A stretch of 64,000 nt of DNA from Lactobacillus panisapium (GTDB lineage Bacteria; Bacillota; Bacilli; Lactobacillales; Lactobacillaceae): positions 51,001 through 115,000 of the forward strand of contig NZ_CP048268.1 of NCBI RefSeq assembly GCF_019469265.1, in the 5' to 3' direction. The first letter of the stretch is position 1, and every line of letters begins with the position of its first letter. Made by a program: the position numbers and the translations under genes. Below the pieces are notes generated by a model that did no database searches, had not been told where the DNA came from, and worked only from the letters and a program-made list of their open reading frames with translations. Shown here piece after piece: positions 51,029 to 60,183 of this stretch.

Positions 51029-51892
51029 ATGACTGTTGATATTCATTCTATGTCTGACACCTACCAATTAAATAACGGAGTTAAGATTCCAGCTATTGGA
51101 TTAGGTACATGGCAAACGCCAGACGGCGATATTGCAAAAAATGCTGTCAAAGACGCTATTAATTTGGGCTATCGACTAATTGATACGGCCGCAGCTTATG
51201 GTAATGAAGTAAGTATTGGTAAAGGAATTAGAGAAAGCGGTGTTAACCGTTATGACTTATTTATTACGACTAAGCTGTGGAATGATATGCATGGCTACAA
51301 AAAGACCAATGAAGCAATTGATAAAAGCTTAGAAAAGTTAGATGTAGATTATATTGATCTGTATTTAATCCATTGGCCTAATCCTGTCGGTATTCGCGAC
51401 CACTGGGCAGAATTAAATGCAGAAAGTTGGCGTGCAATGGAGGAAGCTCAGATTGCTGGGAAAATTCGTGCAATTGGTGTATCAAACTTTAGGCGAGAAC
51501 ACCTCGATGAAATACTAAAAACGGCATCCCTTCGTCCAGCGGTTAATCAAATTTATCTTAATCCAAGCGACATGCAAGAAGATGTAACTTCATATAATGA
51601 AGAATTGGGAATTCTTAATGAAGCTTATAGTCCTTTAGGACGAGGCGGCTTATTTAACAATGAGACTGTTGTCGAAGTTGCTAAGCATTATGATAAGACT
51701 CCTGCACAAGTTTTGTTGCGCTGGTCATTGCAGCATCAATTTGTACCGTTGCCTAAGTCTGTCCACCGTGACCGAATGAAAGAAAACGCCGCTATTTTCG
51801 ATTTCGCAATTAGTGAAGAAGATATGCAAGCTTTAGATCATTTACATGGTGTAGCAGAAATGGCTACTGATCCAGATAACACTGATTTTTAA
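51029..51892 (+). CDS. aldo/keto reductase
   Basis: A 287-residue AKR with the catalytic tetrad Asp52, Tyr57 (DTAAAYGNE), Lys82 (TTKLW) and His115 (LIHWP), and the C-terminal NADPH-binding PLPKSVHRDRMKEN segment. It resembles the prokaryotic AKR5/YtbE group that reduces methylglyoxal, diketones and other carbonyls. ATG 51029 follows GAGAGGTG; a GTG at 51020 would overlap that site. Cytoplasmic, probably a detoxifying enzyme. Confidence 0.85.
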   Translation: MTVDIHSMSDTYQLNNGVKIPAIGLGTWQTPDGDIAKNAVKDAINLGYRLIDTAAAYGNEVSIGKGIRESGVNRYDLFITTKLWNDMHGYKKTNEAIDKSLEKLDVDYIDLYLIHWPNPVGIRDHWAELNAESWRAMEEAQIAGKIRAIGVSNFRREHLDEILKTASLRPAVNQIYLNPSDMQEDVTSYNEELGILNEAYSPLGRGGLFNNETVVEVAKHYDKTPAQVLLRWSLQHQFVPLPKSVHRDRMKENAAIFDFAISEEDMQALDHLHGVAEMATDPDNTDF

Positions 51893-51915
51893 TAAGATAA
51901 ATTTTAAGGTGATAA

Positions 51916-52683
51916 ATGATGAAAGTAGGATTTATTGGAACTGGCAAAATTGGTAAGGCAATTATTTTGGGCTTATTACAAGGTAAGACGGCCAGTCAAG
52001 ATATTTATGTTTTTGACGGTGGTCACCGGTCAGCACAAAAGGTTGCAACTGAACTGAATTTGCACCTAGTAGATGACTATGCTGCTTTTAACGACTGCCA
52101 GGCAGTGATTGTGGCTGTCGGTGGCTCAGTTATAACATCAATTTTTCATGAACTTGGGCAAAAGTACCATGGTATCATTTTGTCAACTGGTGGTGGGGAT
52201 CTTACTACAATCAACCAGGAATTACCGGATGATTCTTCTTTTGTCAAAATTGTTCCTAATACGCCAGTTCAAATTGGTGAGGGGATTACAGCGATGAGCT
52301 TTGTTCCCGGAGAAAAGAAGCAGGTAATTGACACTGTTAAAGCTCTGTTTGAGCAAATGGGCAGTGTTTATGTCGTTCCTGCGGATTTATTAGGAATTTA
52401 TGGGACTGTTGCAGGTTGCACACCAGCATATGTTAATATGATGATTGAGGCTTTAAGCGACGCTGCTGTCCAAAATGGCGTTAAGCGGGCCGAATCTTAC
52501 CAAATTGTGGAACAGATGCTGGTAGGCACTGCGAAACTTGCATTATCTAGCAAGAAATTGCCTGAGGAATTAAAGGATGAAGTAACTACTCCAGGTGGAT
52601 CTACCATAAGAGGTGTAGTTAAATTGGAACAGGAAGGTTTCAGAAATGCCTTAATTCAGGCAGTTAATGCTTCAGCTAATTAA
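51916..52683 (+). CDS. proC: pyrroline-5-carboxylate reductase
   Basis: A 255-residue NAD(P)H-dependent reductase with the Rossmann motif VGFIGTGKIGKAI, GITAMSF in mid-protein and the family signature DEVTTPGGSTIRGV near the C-terminus. It makes proline from pyrroline-5-carboxylate. No proA/proB lies beside it, so the substrate may come from ornithine or imported peptides. Two ATG codons (51916, 51919) are possible behind AAGGTG. It follows the aldo/keto reductase by 23 bases and ends at the hairpin at 52744. Confidence 0.88.
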   Translation: MMKVGFIGTGKIGKAIILGLLQGKTASQDIYVFDGGHRSAQKVATELNLHLVDDYAAFNDCQAVIVAVGGSVITSIFHELGQKYHGIILSTGGGDLTTINQELPDDSSFVKIVPNTPVQIGEGITAMSFVPGEKKQVIDTVKALFEQMGSVYVVPADLLGIYGTVAGCTPAYVNMMIEALSDAAVQNGVKRAESYQIVEQMLVGTAKLALSSKKLPEELKDEVTTPGGSTIRGVVKLEQEGFRNALIQAVNASAN

Positions 52684-52743
52684 AAAATAAAAGTATTTGG
52701 AAAAAGACTGTTTGTAATTAAAACTACAACAATATTTATAAGC

Positions 52744-52781
52744 AAAAAACTGATAAATCAGCTAGATTTATCAGTTTTTTT
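52744..52781. terminator. bidirectional terminator
   Basis: AAAAAACTGATAAATC / GATTTATCAGTTTTTT, a perfect stem with AGCTA loop between convergent proC and the PHP gene; nearly the same sequence as the terminator at 17705. Confidence 0.9.
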
Positions 52782-52813
52782 ATTTACTATTATGTATGTG
52801 TTGCTCTTAAAAA

Positions 52814-53536
52814 TTATTTTTCAATTCGCGGAAAAGCTGAAGAAAATGTTTCTAAATCACGATTTACGATTAGTTCTTGCGGAAAATCAATTTCTTCTAG
52901 CATTTTTAGCGCCTCAGTAAAGTTACCAATATTACTGGCAAAATGTGCATCAGAACTAACGGTAACTCTTACGCCGTATTTTTTACATAAAAGAGCAATG
53001 TCTCGGCAGTTTTTACGTGCATTTTTTCTATACGGAAAAGATGAAGAATTAATTTCAACAATTTTATGATATTGTTTGAACAGCTTAATAATTTTTTCGT
53101 GAGAAAAGGCATAATTGTCATTTCCACAATGTCCAATAATATCGATCCATGGATTTTTTGCTACGGCTTCCCAAATTTGATCATGTTCTTTATTTGTGGC
53201 AGGTTTAAGTACTTTTTCATGACATGAGGCAATCACTATATCTAGCTTGTTTAATGTGTAAGTTGGCATATCAATATTGCCATTATAATCAGTAATACTT
53301 GTTTCAATTCCCTTAAAAACGCGAATTCCATTTACAACTTTAGGAATAGCTTTGCGCATGTTACCAAAATAAGAGGTTGGGAAAGTTTCTCCTGTGCCTA
53401 GGCCAGGAGCGTGATCTGTAACAACCAGGCCAGTTAATCCTTTTTCTTTTGCAACCTTAACATTTTCCATCACTGTACTATATGCATGAACTGATGCGAG
53501 CGTATGTGTATGTGTGTCAATTTTTGCTTGTAACAT
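52814..53536 (-). CDS. PHP-family phosphatase (YcdX type)
   Basis: A 240-residue trinuclear-metal phosphoesterase of the PHP family. Metal-ligand motifs are DTHTHTLAS near the start, VTDHAPG, the Glu in GIETSI, IASCHEK, IIGHCGN and SSDAHFASN. It is likely a phosphatase for a small phosphate ester. It lies 25 bases downstream of the alpha-glucoside EIICB gene on the same strand and is presumably in its operon. It might dephosphorylate an imported sugar phosphate there; that pairing is unusual. Confidence 0.85.
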   Translation of the reverse strand: MLQAKIDTHTHTLASVHAYSTVMENVKVAKEKGLTGLVVTDHAPGLGTGETFPTSYFGNMRKAIPKVVNGIRVFKGIETSITDYNGNIDMPTYTLNKLDIVIASCHEKVLKPATNKEHDQIWEAVAKNPWIDIIGHCGNDNYAFSHEKIIKLFKQYHKIVEINSSSFPYRKNARKNCRDIALLCKKYGVRVTVSSDAHFASNIGNFTEALKMLEEIDFPQELIVNRDLETFSSAFPRIEK

Positions 53537-53561
53537 TTTTTACTCTTTTCTATATTTTGAT

Positions 53562-55136
53562 TTATAAGAGCTTATCAAAAGCATCTTTCACTTGTGGAAC
53601 GCTTGTGCCCACAACTACCTGAATATTGTCGTCTTTTCGAATGACTGCAATTGCACCATTATCGCGGAAATAATCGTCATCCTTTACTAAAGAAGGATCC
53701 TTCACCGTTGTTCGTAAACGGGTGGCACAATTTGTTACACTTATGATATTTTCTTTACCGCCTAATCCATCAAGGTAAGCTTGTGCTTTAGTTTCAAAGG
53801 AAGAAAGTTTATTTGTTGCTGCCTTACCAGAACTCTTTTTTTCTTTATAGTCTTTTTTAGTATAAAGTTTTGTTTCGCCACTGTCTTGCCGACCAGGTGT
53901 TTTAATATCAAATTTTATAATTAAAAAGTACATTACAATAAAGAAAATAAAGGTAAAAATTAATCCAACGATAATTTGCTTAATATATTCGTTATGATGA
54001 TTTTGCCATAAGGGAATCCAGTTCTTCGCTAACCATGTAATTAGACCACTGGTAAAATCACCCCGAGTTCCAATAGCATATTCTGCCCATGATAGGGTTG
54101 CACAAAGAATAGCGTACACCACATATAACGGTGGTGAAACAAACAAAAATGTAAATTCTAGTGGTTCGGTAATGCCACCAATAATGGCTGAAATTGCTGC
54201 TGGCACAACTAAAGCTGCTGTTTTCTTCTTGTTTTCCGGTTTAGCAGCAAAATATAACGCTGCTGCTACGCCTGGAGCTCCGAAAATTTTATTGTGACCA
54301 TATAATTTAAAGGCAGCACCTGGAAACAGCTTAGCCAAAGGGGTAGTAGTTTGGCTAAATTTGACTAAATGGTCAAGCCAATAGGTTGTGATTCCGCCAT
54401 TTACAATGACTGGGCCATATGAAAACGGCTGAGTTAATAAGTGGTGTAATCCGGTTGGAAGTAAAAGTCTCTCTAATAACGTATAGCACCAAATGCCAAA
54501 ACCGCCACTAGCTACAAAAAAATGCTGAATAGAGCCCATTCCTTTTTGAAATACAGGCCAGATAAAACAAAAAATAAGTGCTATTACAATTGAGCACATC
54601 ATACCTAAGAAGACAACAAGTGACGAGCCGTTAAACATAGCTAACCAATCTGGAACTTTTTTATCAAAAAAGTGGTCATGAAGATAAACAACTAGTAGCG
54701 CTATAATAATGGCACCCACTAAACCAGTGTCTAGAGTTTTAATTCCGCCAATTAGTTTTAGACCTGAACCCTCAATGGGGTCAACTGAAAAGTCTATTCC
54801 AAAAAATTTGCCAAAATTAGTTAAAATAGCTCCAATAAAATAATTGAATGACATGTAGACAACAAAAGACTCCATGCTAACTCGTGCTAAAGATTTTGTT
54901 GCTAATCCAATTGGTAGCGCAATAACAAAAAGTAATTCTAGGTTATTGAATACTGTCCACATTCCGGCGCTAACCACGCTCCATATGCGGTACCACACAG
55001 TACCTTCATTTGCAATTGATCCCATAATGATAGGATTTTGAAAAATAATGGTGATTGCCAGAATAATACCTGAAAAAGATAATAACATTACGGGTGTAAA
55101 CATAGCGCCACCAAATTTTTGTAGTTTTTCTTTCAA
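53562..55136 (-). CDS. PTS EIICB, alpha-glucoside (maltose/MalX) type
   Basis: A 524-residue transporter in the order EIIC-EIIB. The EIIC has about ten membrane segments with GGITEPLEFTFLFVSP and LLPTGLHHLL, typical of the glucose/maltose subfamily. A polar linker precedes EIIB with phosphocysteine Cys470 in TNCATRLRTTV. No EIIA is attached. It is divergent from treR-treC, with a TTGACA promoter, a TreR-like operator in its spacer and a cre-like site downstream of it. The substrate is probably an alpha-glucoside whose phosphate is split by the GH13 enzyme across the divide, or a second trehalose route. Confidence 0.85.
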   Translation of the reverse strand: MKEKLQKFGGAMFTPVMLLSFSGIILAITIIFQNPIIMGSIANEGTVWYRIWSVVSAGMWTVFNNLELLFVIALPIGLATKSLARVSMESFVVYMSFNYFIGAILTNFGKFFGIDFSVDPIEGSGLKLIGGIKTLDTGLVGAIIIALLVVYLHDHFFDKKVPDWLAMFNGSSLVVFLGMMCSIVIALIFCFIWPVFQKGMGSIQHFFVASGGFGIWCYTLLERLLLPTGLHHLLTQPFSYGPVIVNGGITTYWLDHLVKFSQTTTPLAKLFPGAAFKLYGHNKIFGAPGVAAALYFAAKPENKKKTAALVVPAAISAIIGGITEPLEFTFLFVSPPLYVVYAILCATLSWAEYAIGTRGDFTSGLITWLAKNWIPLWQNHHNEYIKQIIVGLIFTFIFFIVMYFLIIKFDIKTPGRQDSGETKLYTKKDYKEKKSSGKAATNKLSSFETKAQAYLDGLGGKENIISVTNCATRLRTTVKDPSLVKDDDYFRDNGAIAVIRKDDNIQVVVGTSVPQVKDAFDKLL

Positions 55137-55165
55137 TGTAGTCCTCCTCTATATCCCATCTTTTT

Positions 55166-55179
55166 ATAAAACGCTTTCA
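55166..55179. promoter_or_regulatory. cre-like site of EIICB
   Basis: ATAAAACGCTTTCA (reverse TGAAAGCGTTTTAT) fits cre with two mismatches and lies between the EIICB promoter and start. Confidence 0.45.
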
Positions 55180-55185
55180 AATAAA

Positions 55186-55214
55186 AGCTTATACTTGTAC
55201 ATACATGTTGTCAA
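55186..55214 (-). promoter_or_regulatory. EIICB promoter with TreR-type operator
   Basis: On the minus strand TTGACA, 17 bases, TAAGCT. The spacer carries CTTGTACATACATG (55194-55207 on the plus strand), matching the form CTTGT-N4-ACA seen at 24279 and 55273. Confidence 0.6.
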
Positions 55215-55272
55215 TCAGCTAAAAAAGATAGATATTTCGGAGCTACTAAATAATAATTAATTTAATTTCGCT

Positions 55273-55286
55273 CTTGTACAGACATC
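55273..55286. promoter_or_regulatory. TreR-type operator before treR
   Basis: CTTGTACAGACATC, just upstream of a TATAAT at 55293, in the treR promoter; implies autoregulation. Confidence 0.55.
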
Positions 55287-55324
55287 ATTGGATATAATAG
55301 AATAAAAGTGAAAGGATTTAAAAA

Positions 55325-56053
55325 ATGACAGATTCAAAAGCAACCTTAATTGCCCAAGATATTGCAGAAAAAATCCGGCATAAGCAATTTAAAGTAGGTA
55401 GTTTCCTTCCAAGTGAAAATCAGTTGACTAAGCTATACGGCACTTCACGCGAAACGGTGAGAAAGGCATTAGAGCAACTTAATTCTTTAGGAATGATTCA
55501 AAAAATTCAGGGAAAAGGCTCAATGGTGTTAGATTTGGGCAGGTATTCGTTTCCTATTTCTGGGATTGAAAGCTTTGCTGAGCTTAATAAATCATTGGGA
55601 ATGAACGCTGAAACCAAAGTTTTAAATTTGACTAAAACCAAAATGCTACCTGGTCTATTTGCAGAGAAATTTCCCCAAGAAAAGCAAAATGAGGGAATAT
55701 ATCTTGAGCGGCTGCGTTTACTAGCAAATGAACCAGCTGTTTTGGACTGTGATTTTTTATTTACACCCCCAATTGCTGAATTACCGCTATCGGCAGCCCA
55801 AAATTCAATTTATCAATATCTTGAAAACGACTTGGGGTTAGAAGTTTCTTATGCCACTAAGACAATTACGGTTGAAAAAGCAACTGAAAATCTTCGGCGA
55901 AAGCTAGCACTTGAAAATGATATGGTTGTTTTAGTAGCAAGTCGCAGCTTTTTAAGCGATACAACGCCGTTTCAATTGACCCTGTCCTTTCACAACCCAG
56001 CAAAATTCAAATTCGTTGATTTTGCACGCAGGCAGAATATTAAGCCGCAATAA
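55325..56053 (+). CDS. treR: GntR-family regulator, TreR-like
   Basis: A 242-residue regulator with an N-terminal GntR winged HTH (IAEKIRHKQFKVGSFLPSENQLTKLYGTSRETVRKALEQL) and a C-terminal UTRA ligand domain. TreR of Gram-positive bacteria has this architecture and responds to trehalose 6-phosphate. It lies 13 bases upstream of the trehalose-6-phosphate hydrolase gene and is divergent from an EIICB. Operators of the form CTTGT-N4-ACA occur in its own, the EIICB and the distant EIIABC promoters. Confidence 0.83.
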   Translation: MTDSKATLIAQDIAEKIRHKQFKVGSFLPSENQLTKLYGTSRETVRKALEQLNSLGMIQKIQGKGSMVLDLGRYSFPISGIESFAELNKSLGMNAETKVLNLTKTKMLPGLFAEKFPQEKQNEGIYLERLRLLANEPAVLDCDFLFTPPIAELPLSAAQNSIYQYLENDLGLEVSYATKTITVEKATENLRRKLALENDMVVLVASRSFLSDTTPFQLTLSFHNPAKFKFVDFARRQNIKPQ

Positions 56054-56066
56054 TTAGGAGAAAAGT

Positions 56067-57734
56067 ATGACCGCTCTGGGAAAAAAAGTAATTTATCAAA
56101 TCTATCCTAAGTCTTTCTATGATTCAAATAATGACGGGATTGGTGACCTTCGTGGCATTATTGCTAAGATTGATTACATTAAAAAATTAAATGTTGATAT
56201 GATTTGGTTTAACCCCTTTTTTGTGTCACCACAAAATGATAATGGCTATGATGTAGCGGACTATTACAAGATTGATCCGCTATTTGGTACCATGGCCGAC
56301 TTTGAAGAACTAGTTGCTAAGCTAAAAGAAATTAACGTTGGCATTATGCTGGATATGGTACTTAATCATTGCTCAACTTCTAATGAATGGTTTCAAAAGG
56401 CACTGGCAGGTGATAAAAAATATCAAGACTATTTTTATTTGCGTAAAGCCAAAAAAGATGGCAGCTTGCCAACTAATTGGCAAAGTAAATTCGGTGGCCC
56501 AGCTTGGAGCAAGTTTGGTCAAACGGATTATTATTATCTTCATCTTTATGATCCGAGCCAAGCTGACTTAGATTGGCATAATCCAGAAGTGAGAAAAGAA
56601 GCTGCCAAAGTAGTTAATTTTTGGCGAGGAAAAGGTGTGCAAGGATTCCGCTTTGATGTCATTAATGTCACCGGAAAAGCAGAAACGCTCGTTGATTCGA
56701 CCAATCCGGTTGAAGAAAAAGCTTTATATACTGATACGCCCGTGGTTCATCAATATCTCAAGGAATTAAATCGAGCTAGCTTTGGTCAAGATCAAAATAG
56801 TGTTACTGTTGGTGAAATGTCATCGACAACTATCGAAAATTCGATTGAGTATACGAAACCAAGCGAGCATGAGTTATCGATGGTTTTTAATTTTCATCAT
56901 TTAAAGGTCGATTATCAAAATGGCCAGAAATGGACAAAAGAACCATTTGACTTTATGCAATTAAAGCAAATTTTCACTTCGTGGCAGGAAAAAATGGACG
57001 AAGGAGGAGGCTGGAACGCACTCTTTTGGAATAATCATGACCAGCCAATGGCCATTAACCGGTTCGGGGCAACGGGCAAGTACCGTGTGAAATCTGCTGA
57101 GATGCTCGCTGCAGCCCTACATTTAATGCGTGGAACGCCATTTATTTATATGGGTGAAGAAATTGGGGCGGTCAACCCAACTTATTCGTCAATGAAAGAC
57201 TATGTCGATATTGAGAGTATTAATGCATTTACCGAATTAAAAAAGGCCGGAATGAGTGAGCAAGAAGCCTTTGAGATTGTTAAAACAAAATCTCGCGATA
57301 ATTCGCGGACACCAATGCATTGGACTAAAGATCAATATGCAGGTTTTAGCAAGCACAAGCCGTGGCTAATGCCAACAGGTCAAGCTGAAATTAACGTTGC
57401 ACAAGAATTGAAAGATGGTGAAATCTTCAATTTTTACCAAAAGCTGATCCAATTGCGTAAGAGTGAGGAGTTAATTTCGGACGGACATATCAAAATGTTT
57501 TTAAACAATGATCCACAAGTTTTTGCTTATGTCCGTTATTTACAGCACCAGTCGCAAAAGATTGTTGTGCTCAGTAACTTTTATGGTAAAAAACATGAAG
57601 TGGAACTGCCAGACGGCTTGAAAAATCAGCAAGTCGAAATTTTGCTTAGTAATTATGCCAAGACTAGCTCTACTTTAGGGGAGAAAATTAGTCTTCGACC
57701 ATATGAAACTTTGGCCGTTAAACTGGCAAAGTAA
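56067..57734 (+). CDS. treC: GH13 alpha-glucosidase, trehalose-6-phosphate hydrolase type
   Basis: A 555-residue family 13 enzyme with nucleophile Asp197 (GFRFDVIN), acid/base Glu250 (VGEMSS) and Asp325 (NNHDQP). TreA/TreC-specific stretches are present, such as NWQSKFGGPAW, FHHLKVDYQNG and GGGWNALFWNNHDQP. It hydrolyses trehalose 6-phosphate to glucose and glucose 6-phosphate in the cytoplasm. The residue after NHDQP is Met where the Bacillus enzyme has Arg, so specificity may be altered. It follows treR directly, and its trehalose transporter is probably the EIIABC at 24359 rather than the adjacent EIICB. Confidence 0.82.
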   Translation: MTALGKKVIYQIYPKSFYDSNNDGIGDLRGIIAKIDYIKKLNVDMIWFNPFFVSPQNDNGYDVADYYKIDPLFGTMADFEELVAKLKEINVGIMLDMVLNHCSTSNEWFQKALAGDKKYQDYFYLRKAKKDGSLPTNWQSKFGGPAWSKFGQTDYYYLHLYDPSQADLDWHNPEVRKEAAKVVNFWRGKGVQGFRFDVINVTGKAETLVDSTNPVEEKALYTDTPVVHQYLKELNRASFGQDQNSVTVGEMSSTTIENSIEYTKPSEHELSMVFNFHHLKVDYQNGQKWTKEPFDFMQLKQIFTSWQEKMDEGGGWNALFWNNHDQPMAINRFGATGKYRVKSAEMLAAALHLMRGTPFIYMGEEIGAVNPTYSSMKDYVDIESINAFTELKKAGMSEQEAFEIVKTKSRDNSRTPMHWTKDQYAGFSKHKPWLMPTGQAEINVAQELKDGEIFNFYQKLIQLRKSEELISDGHIKMFLNNDPQVFAYVRYLQHQSQKIVVLSNFYGKKHEVELPDGLKNQQVEILLSNYAKTSSTLGEKISLRPYETLAVKLAK

Positions 57735-57747
57735 TTTTTAGCATAAT

Positions 57748-57791
57748 AAAAAGACGCCTAGATTTTTAAGTAAATTCTAGACGTCTTTTTT
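57748..57791. terminator. terminator after treC
   Basis: AAAAGACGCCTAGA ... TCTAGACGTCTTTT imperfect stem with T-run. Confidence 0.8.
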
Positions 57792-57881
57792 AAGTAAAAG
57801 AGGTATCAAGTAAGTAAATTGCTACCTTTTTTTAAAGTCAAATCATTAAATGTGTTTAAGAAGGGAAATAAGTTTATGAAA

Positions 57882-59267
<1,386 letters not shown>

Positions 59268-60095
59268 ATGATCTTAATTTCGTGGAATATTGATTCACTG
59301 AATGCTGCGTTAACGGGGACTTCTTCTAGGGCTGTAGAAACACGGAAAGTTTTAGAAAAAATCCATGAGCAAAACGCGGATATTATTGCAATTCAAGAAA
59401 CTAAACTTCGGTCAACAGGACCAACAAAAAAGCATTTAGAAGTGTTAACAAACGAGTTTCCGGAATATGAAATTGTATGGCGTTCATCAGAAGAGCCCGC
59501 TCGTAAAGGCTATGCTGGTACGATGTACTTATATAAAAAGGACTTAGAGCCGACGGTTACTTTTCCTGAAATTGGTGCACCAGAACCAATGGACCAGGAA
59601 GGCAGAATCATTACGCTAGAATTTCCCGCTTATTTTGTTACACAAGTTTACACGCCTAATTCAGGAAACGGGTTGAAACGTCTAAGTGAACGACAAGTTT
59701 GGGATGAAAAATACATCGCTTATTTGAAGCAGCTGGATAAGCAAAAACCGGTGTTAGCTTGTGGCGATTATAACTGTGCTCATGAAGAAATTGACCTGAA
59801 GCACCCCGAAACAAATCATCACTCTGCTGGTTTTACTGATGAAGAGCGTGAAGATTTCACCCAGCTTCTTAATGCTGGTTTTACTGACTCTTTTAGAAAA
59901 ATCAATGGTGACGTTGAAGGCGTTTATTCTTGGTGGGCGCAAAGAGTTAGGACAGCGAAGGCTAATAACTCAGGCTGGAGAATCGATTATTGGATTACAA
60001 GCAATCGAATTGCCGATAAGGTGACTCGCTCAGAAATGATGGATACTGGTGTACGTGCAGACCACTGTCCAATATTGTTAGATATTGACTTGTAA
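59268..60095 (+). CDS. exoA: exodeoxyribonuclease III (AP endonuclease family)
   Basis: A 275-residue endonuclease/exonuclease/phosphatase-fold DNA repair enzyme. It has ILISWNIDSL at the start, the metal Glu in IQETKL, the Tyr in TQVYTPNSG, Asp/Asn in CGDYNCAHEEIDL, and the terminal DYWITSN and RADHCPI with catalytic His. It nicks DNA at abasic sites and trims 3' ends. ATG 59268 follows AAAGGAG; the start at 59238 would overlap the promoter region. Monocistronic, ended by the hairpin at 60105. Confidence 0.9.
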   Translation: MILISWNIDSLNAALTGTSSRAVETRKVLEKIHEQNADIIAIQETKLRSTGPTKKHLEVLTNEFPEYEIVWRSSEEPARKGYAGTMYLYKKDLEPTVTFPEIGAPEPMDQEGRIITLEFPAYFVTQVYTPNSGNGLKRLSERQVWDEKYIAYLKQLDKQKPVLACGDYNCAHEEIDLKHPETNHHSAGFTDEEREDFTQLLNAGFTDSFRKINGDVEGVYSWWAQRVRTAKANNSGWRIDYWITSNRIADKVTRSEMMDTGVRADHCPILLDIDL

Positions 60096-60104
60096 ATAAA
60101 ATTT

Positions 60105-60140
60105 GAGAGAAATCCTAATGACTGGATTTCTCTTTCTTTA
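60105..60140 (+). terminator. rho-independent terminator
   Basis: GAGAGAAATCC / GGATTTCTCT stem with 8-base loop and T-rich tail. Confidence 0.8.
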
Positions 60141-60183
60141 TATTATAGATAGAAAAATAAGAAATTTAGAGGCATAAAAATCA

